DNA of 32,500 bases, taken from positions 32,501-65,000 of the forward strand of contig JAQGDQ010000661.1 of the NCBI GenBank assembly GCA_030141605.1, read 5' to 3'. A program made the position numbers and the translations under genes. Source of the stretch: Tubiluchus corallicola (lineage: Eukaryota; Priapulida; Priapulimorpha; Priapulimorphida; Tubiluchidae). The first letter of the stretch is position 1; each line of letters begins with the position of its first letter. The notes below the pieces were generated by a model that was not told the origin of the DNA, searched no databases, and saw only the letters and a program-made list of their open reading frames with translations. This document shows positions 1-10,543 of this stretch, one piece after another.

Positions 1-147
1 TGCGCAACGAGGCTTCTTTATTTAAGCTAATTGCAACAATTAATATGACAGTTCAATTAACTTAAGTGTTCCCTCCTCATGAGGGTTATTAGGGAAGCTG
101 CATTAACGGTAAAAGCACAAGTAAAGCTTTGTGTGCTAGACTCAGGT

Positions 148-270
148 CAAAGTTGGTAAAAGAAAGGCTTTTCCGTCTTTAATGGCATCGAATTAGTTCC
201 TAATCTCAACGAAGAAAGAAATTGTTATAAACAGCGTGAAGTCAGATCCTCGGATAGCTCTTGCTTAGTA
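148..270 (+). repeat. Dispersed direct repeat D, copy 1
   Basis: About 123 bp that recurs in the same orientation at 1167-1290 with high identity. Shared landmarks include TGGCATCGAATTAGTTCC and ACAGCGTGAAGTCAGATCC. The family is not recognised. The two copies bracket about 900 bp that holds a possible LINE scrap. They lack obvious TG...CA ends, so an LTR reading is not supported. Confidence 0.7.
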
Positions 271-393
271 ATGCTACCCTTTGTCCTGCACCCCGCTAAC
301 TCTTTCCTTTATGCTTAATTTATCCTTTTTAATCAATAACTAAAAAAATAATAGTCAATTTGTAAACTAGTGTAAATGAGAAGATAAATAATA

Positions 394-576
394 ATGTCTA
401 TGGCTTTGTCTAAAGATTTAAGACAAAACCTGTTCTCTCTAGTGAACGAAATTTTGTCAAACTTTATTACCCTTACAGTAGAGGAAAAAATTATATTTCT
501 GATGAATGGAAATGAAGCTGAACGTGCAAATTTAATTTCAAATCATGTTACAGACTGTTTTAAAAGAAGAAAATAA
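394..576 (+). pseudogene. Possible LINE reverse transcriptase C-terminal scrap
   Basis: A 60-residue open frame starts at an ATG, with an in-frame TAA four codons upstream (385-387). The residues VEEKIIFLMNGNEAERANLI followed by a basic CFKRRK end resemble the last residues of many invertebrate non-LTR retrotransposon proteins, which often finish with a short hydrophobic helix and a K/R-rich tail. The following 200 bp are AT-rich with no clear AATAAA-plus-tail end. It sits between the two D repeats. No catalytic motif is present. This rests on a short resemblance only, and a chance open frame is a real alternative. Confidence 0.25.
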
Positions 577-1166
577 TAACTTAGTCACAAAAAATGATAT
601 CCAATTCATAGCAGAAGCATGTTATTGTACATATGATTTTTGTAAACTTGTAAATACTATTTACTATTTTATTTCTTGTTTTTTTACTGTTTCATAAATT
701 GTAACGATTAATACAAGTGTTGGGAGGCTTTATATGATGTGTGATTTCTTATGTACATACTGTTAACACAGCAAAAGACGACAGTTCATTTCATAAGCTG
801 TTGCTGCAGTGTTTTTTTCTAAAACGAAAAAAAACATAAAATTTGCAGTAATGTAATTTGAACAAAACATCGGAAATTTGAACGAAAAAATTACACAGAT
901 TATCTAATTAATAAACTTAGATTTACAAAAAATCACTTACTTCATTCGGCTAGAGAGAGCACACTGTTTATGGTTTATGAAGCATGACATTAAATTTCTC
1001 ACATAAAAATTGCATTATCCACATTACAAGTAAGTCTCTGCAATAACCAGTCAACTCTGCCAGCAATTGCCCACTTGTCCCTTTAGTTTTGGCTCCCTCA
1101 TGCGGGAAATATAAAAACGAATTATATGGGTAATTGGGTAATTTGCCCATAACAGGTCATATATGG
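577..1166. other. AT-rich stretch without recognisable gene
   Basis: Homopolymer A/T runs and stop-rich frames on both strands. A 60-codon minus-strand open frame (968-1150) shows no recognisable motif. It may include the 3' untranslated part of the LINE scrap just upstream. Confidence 0.5.
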
Positions 1167-1290
1167 CAAAGTTGGTAAAAGAAATGCTTGTTCGACTTTA
1201 ATGGCATCGAATTAGTTCCTAATCTCCACGAAGAAACAACAACGGTATAAACAGCGTGAAGTCAGATCCACGGATAGTTCTTGTTTAGTA
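1167..1290 (+). repeat. Dispersed direct repeat D, copy 2
   Basis: The second copy of the sequence at 148-270, in the same orientation. It differs by scattered substitutions and small changes around the GAAGAAA segment. It is followed by about 80 bp of unique sequence and then an ATC microsatellite. Confidence 0.7.
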
Positions 1291-1373
1291 AGGAGTCCAA
1301 AAATCCCGAGTCGATGAATACGAATCATTGTGTAGAGAGAGTTATTCGAGTACAAAGCACAGCTGGTAATAAT

Positions 1374-1545
1374 GATCAATCATCATCATCATCGTCATCA
1401 TCATCATCGTCATAATCATCATCACAACCATCTACATCATCGTCATAATCATCATCACAACCATCTACATCATCATCATCATCACAACCATCAACATCAT
1501 CATCATCATCGTCATCATCATCATCGTCATCATCGTCATCATTAA
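1374..1545. repeat. Degenerate (ATC)n microsatellite
   Basis: ATC/CAT triplets interrupted by GTC, ACAACC and CTAC. A longer subunit containing ATCATCACAACCATC occurs three times, so the array has a second-order repeat. It ends directly at the start of R-family copy 1. Confidence 0.9.
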
Positions 1546-1546
1546 A

Positions 1547-1765
1547 ACGAAGACTGGATGATTTTTCATATATTACCCAATTTCAAGTTCGGTAAAAAGT
1601 ATACATTTTAATACACCAAAAGCGTTTCTGATAATTAAATAATAAATTAAAAACTTAATTCACGGCGAGCGAGCCCAGCTAGTGACGACATCACAAACGA
1701 ACATAATTTTCAACAGCAAAACTATTCCACGAGCGTGTTGCACCTGTTCCGTAGTCATGATCAGC
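1547..1765 (+). repeat. R-family dispersed repeat, copy 1 (partial)
   Basis: Starts with GAAGACTGGATGATTTTTCA and runs through GCGAGCCCAGCTAGTGACGA and a CACGAGCGTGTTGCAC segment. The same order of blocks is seen at 28618-29165 and, on the minus strand, at 31160-31780. A shorter copy lies at 2904-3350. No long open frame or terminal inverted repeat is visible, so this is probably a non-autonomous element or the end of a larger one. The family is not recognised. Confidence 0.75.
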
Positions 1766-1834
1766 ACGAGGAACGGAAGAAAAGATTCTGGCTAGTTTTC
1801 ATCTTAATTTTCTGTTTGAAATTTTATATTTCTT

Positions 1835-1935
1835 GTCTCTTTCTTCATCTACAACATTTGTCTGTAACATGATTTGACTAATCCAGATTCGAACCCTGGA
1901 CCTCTTGACCGCCTCCACAACAATATCATAATTTC
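1835..1935 (-). repeat. tRNA-like T-arm, possible SINE fragment
   Basis: On the minus strand, CCAGG-GTTCGAA-TCTGG forms a 5-bp stem with a 7-nt loop and matches a Pol III B box (GGTTCGANTCC) except for the last base. Upstream on that strand is GGAGGCGGTCAAGAGG. No acceptor stem or convincing D-arm/A box is found, so it is not a tRNA gene. A decayed tRNA-derived SINE head is the likeliest reading. Confidence 0.3.
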
Positions 1936-2167
1936 TTTCCAAAATTCAAATCAGGTTTCTTAGTTTACGTAAAACTGCTTTTATTAGTCAGCATCTCATT
2001 AGCAAACGGTCTTAATTTTTGCTGTTTGATGTGCCGTTTGTTCGATCCTTGCCAGACAATGTCCATTAATTACGACCTCAATTCCATTACTAGAGATCGG
2101 ATGGCTTATTAATCTTTACTGATGTCACGAGAATACAAAATTTTACTTTAACGAGGTTGCATAAAAA

Positions 2168-2505
2168 CTTTAATCCTTTTTATCGTTTGCCATGTAAGAG
2201 TGAGTTTTAACATTACACCACTGTAATTAGTGCATTGCAATTGTAGTTGCAATGCATTGCAGTTGTAATTAGTTCAGGAGAATTCAGAGAGAGTGCGCCA
2301 AGCTTGGTATTGACCACAGGAACTAATATTTAAAAACGTTAACCCTTTTTATCGTTTGCCAAGTAAGCGTGAGTTTTAACATTACTGCACTGTAATTAGT
2401 GCATTGCAATTGTAGTTGTAATGCATTGCAGTTGTAATTAGTTCAGGAGATTTCAGAGTGAGTGCGCCAAGTTTGGTATTGACTACAGGAACTAATAGTT
2501 AAAGG
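2168..2505 (+). repeat. 169-bp tandem duplication
   Basis: Two head-to-tail copies, 2168-2336 and 2337-2505, with matching positions exactly 169 bp apart and few substitutions. Each holds the dyad TGCATTGCAA-TTGTAG-TTGCAATGCA. The dyad is perfect in the first copy (2231-2256) and has one wobble in the second. The duplication ends where the LINE-like reading frame begins. Confidence 0.85.
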
Positions 2506-2903
2506 CGTTAATCATAAGGTCGTTGAGATTGATAGCTGGGTACTCATACAAACGTAAGGCAGGTAGACAAAAATTCAAAGCTTCAACAACTAACCTGAGA
2601 AAAACTTTAAAATTCCCAATCATTGAAGCACACAAAGAATATTTTACTCTGCTTTTTATATTTAAATACATTAACAACATCAGCAAACCATTCCAGAATA
2701 ACAGATTTGCCTTTTTTCCAAATCCTATCGTTAATTCCAGAACAAGCAATTTAAAACTAATTAGGACAAATACCCACTGTTAAACGAACTCTGTAATCAA
2801 ACAAGCAATTCTACTTTGGAATTCTCTACCATTACAGGTTAAACAAATCAAGTCCCTATCAGCATTTAAAACAAAATTAAAATCACTAATATTAACCAGA
2901 TAA
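2499..2903 (+). pseudogene. LINE reverse transcriptase C-terminal pseudogene fragment
   Basis: Reading from 2499, the frame gives RLIAGYSYK, then LRKTLKFPI and IFKYINNISKPF. It meets a TAA at 2781-2783, then continues in the same frame as LLWNSLPLQVKQIKSLSAFK to a final TAA at 2901-2903. The order 'ALRLIxG', 'Lxxlpi...iFKyin' and 'LWNSLP...SLSxFKxxLK' is the standard C-terminal region of L2/CR1/jockey-type LINE proteins. Because the frame resumes after a single stop, I read this as one decayed coding piece and not two. The reverse transcriptase core and endonuclease are missing, so the copy is 5' truncated, as is usual for LINEs. It abuts a 169-bp duplication upstream and R-family copy 2 downstream. 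Confidence 0.65.
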
Positions 2904-3350
2904 GAAATACCAGATAGTTAAATAACAGACTAAAATCTTAGTTAACGGCAGGCGAGCCCAACTAGTGATGACATCACAAACTAACATAATTTTCAACAGT
3001 AAAACTATTCCACGAAAGTTAACGGCAGGCGAGCCCAACTAGTGATGACATCACAAACTAACATAATTTTCAACAGTAAAACTATTCCTCGAGCGTGTTG
3101 CACGTGTTTGCGAAAGAGAAATTTGAAGTACAGTGGTACTGTAAGGTATTCAGTGTCTTCTACTAAAACTAGGCAGCTTTTAAGATAAAAATTCAAACTT
3201 CAAATTTACCACTGTGCTCACGCATGAGCTGTCGAACGTGTGCAGTTCGTCACAAACTAACACATCTGAACTGAGACGTACAACACCTGCTTTTTTGCGC
3301 AGTTCGTCACAAACGAACACATCTTAACTGAACAGCCTTTGTCGAATATC
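2904..3350 (+). repeat. R-family dispersed repeat, copy 2, with 77-bp internal duplication
   Basis: Shares with the copy at 28618 the segments GGCGAGCCCAACTA, ACATAATTTTCAA, ACTAAAACTAGGCA and GCTGTGCTCACGCATGAGCT. The block from 2941 is repeated at 3018 (77 bp). The block with GCAGTTCGTCACAAAC also occurs twice near the 3' end. The 5' part of the family is missing and the copy begins right after the LINE pseudogene stop. Confidence 0.75.
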
Positions 3351-3757
3351 TGCTGACATTCACGTCAAAAAATATAATCAATTATTATATTTTCCGCAGC
3401 GTCAGGTTTGACCAGGCGTAATTGTCACGCGCTTTGCGTGAATGCCGCAATTAAAATCTTCTATCGCGAGGGATTTCACTACAAATGTTCCTCCTGGCGG
3501 ATATTAGTTACACACACAATAGAGCCGCTAATTTCCGGTGTCTTATCTATCACTTTTAAATGGCTTCGTTGCGTTCAGTCAAAATGGCTTCGTTTAGCTT
3601 TGCAGTCGAAGATTCTCGGTCTGGCAATTTAGTACGTATTTTTGACTGTTGTAAATTGCAGCTTTTTTCATGAACAAGATGAAATATTGTGAACTAATTT
3701 TTGACTGTGCAAAACTATTTAGAGGAAGTTTAGTATTTAAATAACCTCGCTCTCCCA
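3351..3757. other. Unique-looking stretch, no gene recognised
   Basis: Includes a 74-codon open frame (3408-3632, +) with no recognisable domain, signal peptide or splice context. The short direct repeat AAATGGCTTCGTT near 3560-3595 is the only structure noted. Confidence 0.4.
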
Positions 3758-4215
3758 CTCAATTTAAATACCTTAACTCTTACCCTAACCCTATCTCACC
3801 CTAACCCTATCTCACTCTAACCCTAACCCTAACTCAATTTAAATACTTTAACTCTAACCCTAACCCTATCTCACCCTAACCATATCTCACTCTAACCCTA
3901 ACCCTATCTCACCCTAACCCTATCTCACTCTAACCCTAACCCTAACTCAATTTAAATACTTTAACTCTAACCCTAACCCTATCTCACCCTAACCCTATCT
4001 CACTCTAACCCTAACCCTATCTCACCCTAACCCTATCTCACTCTAACCCTAACCTTATCTTACTCTAACCCTAACCCTATCTCACTCTAACCCTAACCCT
4101 ATCTCACCCTGACCCTATCTCACTCTAACCCTAACCCTAACTCAATTTAAATACCTGAACTCTAACCCTAACCCTAACATTATCTCACTCTAGCCCTAAC
4201 CCCAATTCAATTTAA
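3758..4215 (-). repeat. Interstitial telomere-like array (CCCTAA-rich on + strand)
   Basis: Degenerate CCCTAA/CTCTAA repeats with CTATCTCA inserts, punctuated by five occurrences of the spacer CTCAATTTAAATAC or a close variant. The TTAGGG-type strand is the minus strand. It is a composite satellite derived from telomere-type hexamers and not an intact telomere: pure hexamer runs are very short. Confidence 0.85.
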
Positions 4216-4634
<419 letters not shown>

Positions 4635-4871
4635 TCTATGACAGGTCTTCAAAAGTCTCAGTTGAATTTCATATAAACAACTGATCTATATTTCTGAAAT
4701 ATTTAAAAATTAAAATAGAAAAGTAAAAGTGACTGACATTGGCTAACTTTACGAAAAGTTACATAGTTTAGTTAGATTGACAGTTATTTAGTGCATTCAA
4801 AAATATCAATGAAAAAATCAAAATAGAAATTAATAGAAGTAAACTTACATCGTTGCGGCATATATCTAATG

Positions 4872-5205
4872 AAAAATTCCGCTAGCTTGCACAAGACACG
4901 TGTTCACATATACTACAGAACAGCACAATGAAAACATAACAAGGTCAATGCCAACACTTTAAACATTCCAGCTAGATGGAGCCACCATGGCTAAAAAGTT
5001 AAAATTTGTTAAGTCCGGTTCACACTGAACTCCGGTGATAAATTTTGCTAGCTTGCACAAGACACACATGTTCACATATACTACACAGCAGCATAATGAA
5101 AACATAATTGGGTCAATGCCCACACTTTAAACTTTTCAGCTAGATGGAGCCACCTTGGCTACAAAATTAAAATTTATTAAGCCCGGTTCACACCGGCCTG
5201 AAGAA
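4872..5205 (+). repeat. 166-bp tandem duplication
   Basis: Two copies whose GCTAGCTTGCACAAGACAC landmarks start at 4881 and 5047. Both carry AGCTAGATGGAGCCACC and end in a CCGGTTCACAC motif. Divergence is moderate, so the duplication is not recent. No coding signal. Confidence 0.85.
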
Positions 5206-6027
5206 CATTCAACGAATGGAAGCAGTTACTGTTTCCAAAGAGCAAATTTTTAATTAATTTACTGATGCACTCAAGATAATAACTCCACTGCAATATTTAT
5301 GTCAAACCACAACAAATGCCAATTAACACTTTCGCTGACATTGTTAATAAATAATTCATTTTAAGCTTTTAATGGCAATTATTTCGATTAAAAAGACTCT
5401 CAATTTTAAAACGTCAATATACGTATTGACATTTTCAGTAATAATAAAAAGCGACCAGATTACGACCTTTTAGGGCTCCGAGGCTAATGAAATTTTATGT
5501 CACCCCCTATATATTATATATATTAATTCTTTATTTGTCATTAAAATGGTTCACTCATTATAATAAAATTGAGTAAGCCTCAGCGTAATGTTAAGATAAC
5601 AACACTGTTCAAGACAAATGCGTCCAGTCCAGACTAAAAAAACTAAAGTGCAAAACTAAGGCCTAATTATATACAATAAATGAACATATTTACAAACACC
5701 ATATTAAAATGTTTTTACAAAACAATATTACAAAAGTACATTAAATTTTACATGACATATTTTACACTATATATACATTTGACATGACACAATTAACAGA
5801 AACATGCTTTACATTACATAAATTTCACTCATTACATTTACACTATTTATACATTTGACATTACAAAACTAACATAACACGTATTACATTTCATAATTTA
5901 AAAAAAAAAAATTCATTGTTAATCGTTTTATGGAGTCAGGGGCGGGGGTAGATGAAAGTTGAGTCTGTGGAATTAGTATCAGATGCTCTAACAAGCTATC
6001 TTGAATATTTTTTACTCATGATATGTG
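5206..6027. other. AT-rich gene-free stretch
   Basis: Contains degenerate ACATTTGACAT/TTACATT-type repetition at 5700-5900, an A10 run near 5902-5911, and no open frame of note. A minus-strand 3' untranslated region is possible but there is no gene beside it to support that. Confidence 0.4.
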
Positions 6028-6475
6028 TACTGGAAATCTTGCATTAGCGTACTTAGCAGCTTTCGCTTGTTGTTGGCTTTGGCCACCTTGTGGTGATTTT
6101 TGGCCTAATCACGTGATCAATTTGATCTGGATCAGAGGCCTACTGTGAAGTGAAGATGTGTCATGATAAGTTGATAAGATATTGTCGTTATCTGTTTACA
6201 ATTGCTCATGATTTGGGGCTAATAACGTATGTATATCCTCTAATTACTTTAAAAAAACTTAAATTTAGTTTAAAATATCAACTAGGTATTTATTAATATG
6301 ACAGTGCAGTGTAGAACTCTTAAATTATGTAAAATTGATTTTTGGCTATTGTTATTTTTTGTTATTTTTGGCATTAATTTCTTATGTTTAGATGGAATGA
6401 CATGTTTTGGCAAATAAAGAGCAAAGAAAGAGCAAAATTTAATCGAGCTTCGAATTTAGTTTTGAAAGCCCAAAC
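6028..6475 (+). repeat. 450-bp dispersed repeat V, copy A
   Basis: Near-identical in inverted orientation to 18502-18952. It begins GTACTGGAAATCTTGCATTA and ends near GAAAGCCCAAACA. This copy has an extra GTACTTAGCAG-type insertion near the start relative to copy B. There are no terminal inverted repeats and no open frame. A TCACGTGA E-box palindrome lies inside both copies. The family is not recognised. Confidence 0.85.
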
Positions 6476-7257
6476 AGTATATTTTAGCGACATCTTTACT
6501 AGCCTGTGGGATAATTCAGGATACAAGTAGTTTTGCAAAACGTTGCAGAAGCGTTTTTATTTGTACTAATTTTTTTTATCCGCGAGCAGCACGACTTAAC
6601 TGCTCACGTTAGGCATTGAGTTTTGTTAGACATTCACTTTTAATTTAAGTTAACGCGCAAGCGCAGATGTCTAGGGTCATGAAATTTGTAGAGTAGAAAG
6701 CTTTGGTAGAGGCTCAAACAATGGTGCGTGGACATCGGTCAAAGGTCAAGGACGCTGGACGTCGGTCATTTCGATTGATAAACTCGAAGACTGTAGTATG
6801 TAAAGTTGCAAAACTTGCTGCTTGTGTCGTGGTTCAGGCAGTGTGAGGTTTAAAAGGCTGGAATTGCTCAGCGGCCCGAGGTAGGAGCCAAAATGTGAAA
6901 ATTAGGGCAAACAGGTTATTCGCACAAATCCCCGCGCACTGGATCAGGCATAGTCAAGAGATACTCAATCCTGAGCACTATACACAATGGTCACACACAC
7001 ATGGTTAAAACCGCACTGGACCAGACATAGTCGATTACAAACACGATCATACAAGTGGATTTGTTCATTTACATTTAGCATCCAGTACATGGTCAGACAA
7101 ATGTGCTGTACTGTCTTGCTGTCCTTATAAGTCAAACATAAATGAAGCATTTATATGGATTTTAAATCTGAAATAAAAATGTGGATTGAATTGAATGCAG
7201 CTTACAAAATTGTACGAGGAATTTTCGGTTTCATTTGAACCCCAAAACGAAATAATG
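6476..7257. other. Gene-free stretch with short internal repetition
   Basis: No coding region recognised. CGCACTGGATCAGGCATAGT and a close relative, CGCACTGGACCAGACATAGT, lie about 75 bp apart (near 6935 and 7011). GGACATCGGTCA and GGACGTCGGTCA lie about 28 bp apart near 6730-6770. Confidence 0.4.
6736..6748 (+). promoter_or_regulatory. DR1-like nuclear-receptor half-site pair
   Basis: CGGTCA-A-AGGTCA differs from the direct-repeat-1 consensus (AGGTCA N AGGTCA, bound by RXR/HNF4-type receptors) at one base. No gene or promoter is recognised nearby, so function is unproven. Confidence 0.25.
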
Positions 7258-8100
<843 letters not shown>

Positions 8101-8532
8101 CTACAATAGTTAATGTACCAAAATTAAGAATTCAACAATTTTTCTCTCAACTCTTATCCCAACTGAATGCTTTTACGCGCCATAATGGCAGCCATTACTA
8201 ATGCAAATTTATTCTGCTAGTTTTCCAGCGTCTGTACCAGCTGATGCTAATTCTGTCGAGATAAAAATTTAATTACAAAAAACACCAACTTTAAATTAGC
8301 CTCAGGGTTAATCACGATACAAAATGTTTTTATGGTGGAACAGTCACTCGACTTCCTGCGAGTAATTATCTGTCGTACGCTGATGATGCTGATGATGTTT
8401 CACTAATCCCGCATTATATACTGATCTGATGAGATGCTGTTTCGAAGCAAAATTTTCTTTCTGTTTTTAGCAAAATCTGCCTTTTGTGGATCGAGATTCG
8501 TATTGTTTTAAACTAATCAGATTTTCCATGTT
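8101..8532. other. Gene-free stretch
   Basis: AT-rich with a short TGATGATGCTGATGATG remnant near 8380-8396. No coding or RNA gene recognised. Confidence 0.4.
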
Positions 8533-8602
8533 TGACGTAACTAAGCAGAACGTTTTTTATTGTTGACGTCACTGAACAAAGCATTTTTCAATAGCGACGT
8601 CA
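8533..8602 (+). promoter_or_regulatory. Triplicated 31-bp unit with CRE-like sites
   Basis: TGACGTAA (8533), TGACGTCA (8564, perfect cAMP response element) and CGACGTCA (8595) sit exactly 31 bp apart inside a degenerate three-copy repeat (flanks resemble AAGCAGAACG / AACAAAGCAT / AAGAAAGCAT). CREs bind CREB/ATF bZIP factors. No gene start is recognised downstream. Confidence 0.4.
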
Positions 8603-8751
8603 TTAAAGAAAGCATGAAAGTTTAGGTGTATAGGGATTTGTAAGACGTAGGCAGTCTGCATTTATTTTTTATTTTGGTGAGACTGTTGATTAGTGTTGAC
8701 GTAGCCAATGTTTCTGTTATTATTATAGATCGTAAGTTTAAGGTTAAAGGA

Positions 8752-8801
8752 AGACAGGATGATTTTTCATATACTATCCCATTTTCAAGCAGTGTAAAAA
8801 G
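8752..8801 (+). repeat. R-family 5' end fragment, copy 5
   Basis: GAAGACAGGATGATTTTTCA and the following TATCCCATTTTCAAGCAG/TAAAAAG segment match the start of R copies 1 and 3. The match breaks off exactly where the 57-bp minisatellite begins. Confidence 0.6.
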
Positions 8802-10142
8802 TTCCACAGTACTTACACACGAGCCGCCACTGATTGTAACGTACAGGGGGTGCTGCAGTTCCACAGTACCTACACACGAGCCGCCACTGATTGTAACGTA
8901 CAGGTGGTGCTGCAGTTCCACAGTACTTACACACGGGCCGCCACTGATTGTAACGTACAGGGGGTGCTGCAGTTCCACAGTACTTACACACGAGCCGCCA
9001 CTGATTGTAACGTACAGGGGGTGCTGCAGTTCCACAGTACTTACACACGAGCCGCCACTGATTGTAACGTACAGGTGGTGCTGCAGTTCCACAGTACTTA
9101 CACACGAGCCGCCACTGATTGTAACGTACAGGTGGTGCTGCAGTTCTACAGTACTTACACACGAGCCGCCACTGATTGTAACGTACAGGGGGTGCTGCAG
9201 TTCCACAGTACTTACACACGAGCCGCCACTGATTGTAACGTACAGGGGGTGCTGCAGTTCCACAGTACTTACACACGAGCCGCCACTGATTGTAACGTAC
9301 AGGGGGTGCTGCAGTTCCACAGTACTTACACACGAGCCGCCACTGATTGTAACGTACAGGGGGTGCTGCAGTTCCACAGTACTTACACACGAGCCGCCAC
9401 TGATTGTAATGTACAGGTGGTGCTGCAGTTCCACAGTACTTACACACGAGCCGCCACTGATTGTAACGTACAGGTGGTGCTGCAGTTCCACAGTACCTAT
9501 ACACGAGCCGCCATTGATTGTAACGTACAGGTGGTGCTGCAGTTCCACAGTACTTACACACGAGCCGCCACTGATTGTAACGTACAGGTGGTGCTGCAGT
9601 TCCACAGTACTTACACACGAGCCGCCACTGATTGTAACGTACAAGGGGTGCTGCAGTTCCACAGTACTTACACACGAGCCGCCACTGATTGTAACGTACA
9701 GGTGGTGCTGCAGTTCCACAGTACTTACACACGAGCCGCCACTGATTGTAACGTACAGGTGGTGCTGCAGTTCCACAGTACTTACACACGAGCTGCCACT
9801 GATTGTAACGTACAGGGGGTGCTGCAGTACCACAGTAGTACACACGAGCCGCCACTGATTGTAACGTACAGGGGGTGCTGCAGTTCCACAGCACCCACAC
9901 ACGAGCAGCCACTGATTGTAGCGTACAGGGGGTGCTGCAGTTCCACAGCACCCACACACGAGCCGCCACTGATTGTAACGTACAGGGGGTGCTGCAGTTC
10001 CACAGTACCTACACACGAGCAGCCACTGATTGTAACGTACAGGGGGTGCTGCAGTTCCACAGCACCCACACACGAGCCACCACTGATTGTAACGTACAGG
10101 GGGTGCTGCAGTTCCACAGCACCCACACACGAGCTGCCACTG
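8802..10142 (+). repeat. 57-bp minisatellite, 24 copies
   Basis: Landmark ACGAGCCGCCACTGATTGTA recurs from 8819 to 10129 at 57-bp steps, with a single 56-bp unit (9788 to 9844). Every unit carries a CTGCAG (PstI) site or one-base variant. Two subfamilies are visible: units with CAGTACTTACAC before about 9790, and units with CAGCACCCACAC after it. Within the first, GGGGGTGCTG and GGTGGTGCTG alternate irregularly. Because 57 is a multiple of three and the unit lacks stops in several frames, long open frames appear on both strands. The 56-bp unit shifts them. I do not consider them genes. Confidence 0.97.
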
Positions 10143-10543
10143 CGTTCAAATGAACGCAAGTGAAAGATTTTCATAGGAATAAAATCTTTTCAATGCAACA
10201 AACAAAACTCCGAAAATGGAAATCGGTCCTATATTACATCATGGCGTTTCATCAATAGTGAAATGTACATTTGTTAATAACGCCTCAAAAATTTCCTTTT
10301 ACTGAATATTATTTAGAAGCGTATGATGCGCACTCTGGTGGCAGAAAATGACAAGCGTAACCGATGGTTGTCATAGAAATCATAGCAGATCGCGCAGTGC
10401 CAAACTGAGCATAAGATATTGAGGAAATTTTGCAGATATTTTTCGATTTTCTGACAGTTTATCGAACCTTTTCTTAAAATTTACTTTATGCACGAAAGTT
10501 GAGCAACTTGAAAAGATTTGTCAATTTATTGAAGAGTGAGGAT
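10143..10543. other. Spacer between the two minisatellites
   Basis: 400 bp without recognisable gene. The perfect short dyad ATGACAA...TTGTCAT (about 10347-10373) is the only structure seen. Confidence 0.4.

Noticed and set aside
148-1290. LTR retrotransposon with short LTRs
   Set aside because: The repeats lack TG...CA ends, a primer binding site and a polypurine tract, and the interior has no gag or pol.
1880-1917. tRNA gene on the minus strand
   Set aside because: Only the T-arm is convincing. There is no acceptor stem or D-arm at the right distance.
8622-10163. Very long open frames (up to about 500 codons) on both strands
   Set aside because: They are created by a 57-bp unit without stops in several frames. 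Several frames are open on both strands and variable sites change amino acids freely.
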